Assembly: GCA_004369085.1 (NCBI GenBank)
Contig: ML210186.1
Location: 124,001-188,000 of the forward strand
Source: Coprinopsis marcescibilis
Taxonomy: Eukaryota; Basidiomycota; Agaricomycetes; Agaricales; Psathyrellaceae
DNA length: 64,000 nt
Reading direction: 5' to 3'
In this document: one piece after another, positions 62,606 through 64,000 of the stretch
Layout of the letters: every line of letters starts with the position of its first letter
How positions within the stretch are numbered: position 1 is the stretch's first letter
Translations under genes and position numbers: made by a program
Notes under the pieces: generated by a model
Database searches by the model: none
The model's input: the letters and a program-made list of their open reading frames with translations, nothing else
What the model was told of the DNA's origin: nothing

Positions 62606-63199
62606 ATGACCCGGAAAACTGCCATCATGGTCCAAGATGGAACGTCCCCAGCTTCCCCAAAGGGCAAGCAAGACCTTTCTCTGCCACGCTTTCCTGCCGT
62701 GGCGACTCCGCTCCCCCCAACTTCGCCTTTCTTACATCCATTTCCACCAACGGTTCAGACCCCTTCACCCTCCACTCCTCCCAGCAATGTTCAGGGCAAG
62801 GATCTCCTTGAGATCGAATTCACAAAGCTTGAGACTATCGTCAAAACCCTTGAAGATCTCGCCGAGGAGTTCATTGTGCATGTTGGCGAGGCGCAACAGG
62901 AGTTCAAAGCTCTGAAAGGGGCGCTCCAGGCTGCCGAAGAGTTATTTGCACAGTTGGATGCATCAGCAACCAATTCTGATGCTATCCGAGTCGTACCTGG
63001 CGATCCCCCCGCCAGTGAGCCACATGCTTGCAGTGGTCAACAGTCAAGTTACAGCTCCGACAACCATGACAGCACTCCTTCCGAGTCAGCCTGGGTTGAC
63101 GACATGAGCGATGCCGATTGGAGGGAGCATTTCGGAGGCCTTTCCCGAGACTACGTCACTGGTGGTGCTTTTTTGCAGTGGGAATCCTGGTGTGGCTAG
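62606..63199 (+). CDS. hypothetical protein with coiled coil
   Basis: From ATG 62606 the frame gives 197 residues to TAG. The N-terminal part is Pro-rich (FPAVATPLPPTSPFLHPFPP). Residues about 70-125 form a probable coiled coil (LLEIEFTKLETIVKTLEDLA, EAQQEFKALKGALQAAEELF). The C-terminus is Ser/Asp-rich and ends WREHFGGLSRDYVTGGAFLQ and a few more residues. No family is recognised. It may extend upstream by splicing. Confidence 0.5.
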   Translation: MTRKTAIMVQDGTSPASPKGKQDLSLPRFPAVATPLPPTSPFLHPFPPTVQTPSPSTPPSNVQGKDLLEIEFTKLETIVKTLEDLAEEFIVHVGEAQQEFKALKGALQAAEELFAQLDASATNSDAIRVVPGDPPASEPHACSGQQSSYSSDNHDSTPSESAWVDDMSDADWREHFGGLSRDYVTGGAFLQWESWCG

Positions 63200-64000
63200 C
63201 ATCAAGGCACCTGACGACGGGCGAGTCTTCATTATGGACATTCTTTACTACTAACATTGCAATTTGGGTAGTAGTTATTAGGTACTTACTATCATGATCA
63301 CGACCTGGACATTTTACCACATTTCACACAAGGACATTGCTATTTATTTATATATATATCTGGACTCTTTGAGCACTCGTTCAAGTTCGTACATTATCAT
63401 TACTGGTAGATAATATATACCACCATGGACATCTTATGTAGTAGGAATAGCGCAGCAATTTTGGGTCTCTTCTGTGGAAACGGCGAAGGTGAACTTACCG
63501 TTGGATGGGGGGTCAAGTAGTACTTTATAATAGTAGCAAGTTAGGTAGTCATACAAGTTGTAGCCACTGCCAGGATGATTTGTTGCACGTACTGGCATTC
63601 ATGTTTAAGTTGTTTACTCATGATCAGATCCAGGCCAAAAGTTGCTGAATTTGAGACGACTCAAAAATAGTCCGAGGCTTGAATACCGATGATGGACAAA
63701 GGATCAGATTCAGAGCCCAGCCAATTGCCAGCCAACTTGAAGCTTGAAGAATGGCGACATCATCATGATCAGCCAGTGATGATCACTGCCATGAGGCCTG
63801 ACGGCGGTGGTGACCCCTTCGACCACTATGGTTGTGACCGTGACCGGACGCGTTGCTACTAGTACTCCCTCAGTTTTTGAACGTCAGGTTCCAAGTCCGA
63901 GTGCTTCCGAGTCATCCGAGGACTCAGGCTCGGTCACTGCCCACACCAACCTTCAAGTTGTCCCCAGAGACAACTATTCAGCACTCAGCACTCACTGGCA
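63200..64000. other. window end, no gene recognised
   Basis: AT-rich start with a short (TA)n run near 63350, then mixed sequence with tandem 'gatgatca' words near 63765. No frame is supported. Confidence 0.5.

Overview
The window looks like nuclear DNA of an agaricomycete (mushroom-forming basidiomycete). Genes have many short introns of about 48-75 nt with GT..CTAAC..AG signals and two clear GC..AG introns. The protein families are typical of that group: NACHT-TPR NLRs, F-box/LRR proteins, a GFA-domain protein, a Trs65-like TRAPP subunit, a Crinkler-kinase and a DUF6698-like gene. No species is named; every product call comes from reading motifs by eye, not from a database search.

Layout. 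A tRNA-Ser(TGA) with a 14-nt intron lies at 1.2 kb and a frameshifted F-box/LRR gene at 2.6-4.4 kb. From 4.7 to 21.2 kb a large inverted duplication dominates. Two nearly identical convergent NACHT-TPR NLR genes (4694-8768 on +, 17186-21209 on -), each followed by the same truncated NLR pseudogene and the same unexplained segment, enclose a unique 5-kb core. The core holds GDP-L-fucose synthase, a TA-flanked MITE-like element and FAD synthase. Next come an MFS permease, a fragment copied from the Trs65-like gene, GDP-mannose 4,6-dehydratase, an intact F-box-type gene, the Trs65-like gene, a possible small secreted protein, a NOSIP-type RING protein, a membrane protein with a decayed tandem copy, a GFA protein, a second F-box/LRR gene with a decayed fragment, and a broken Crinkler-kinase gene.

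From about 46 kb rightward the character changes. There is a 404-bp inverted-repeat element, a 35-A tract, microsatellite and homopolymer runs, and sparse small multi-exon genes without recognised domains. One DUF6698-like gene there carries two in-frame TGA codons at positions where the family has Arg, and the Crinkler gene carries a comparable TGA. This pattern fits C-to-T decay at CpG in accessory DNA.

Functional links. GDP-mannose 4,6-dehydratase and GDP-L-fucose synthase together make the complete de novo GDP-mannose to GDP-L-fucose route and lie 13.6 kb apart on the same strand. Housekeeping genes (FAD1, Trs65-like, NOSIP, tRNA) are interleaved with fast-evolving innate-immunity-like and F-box genes.
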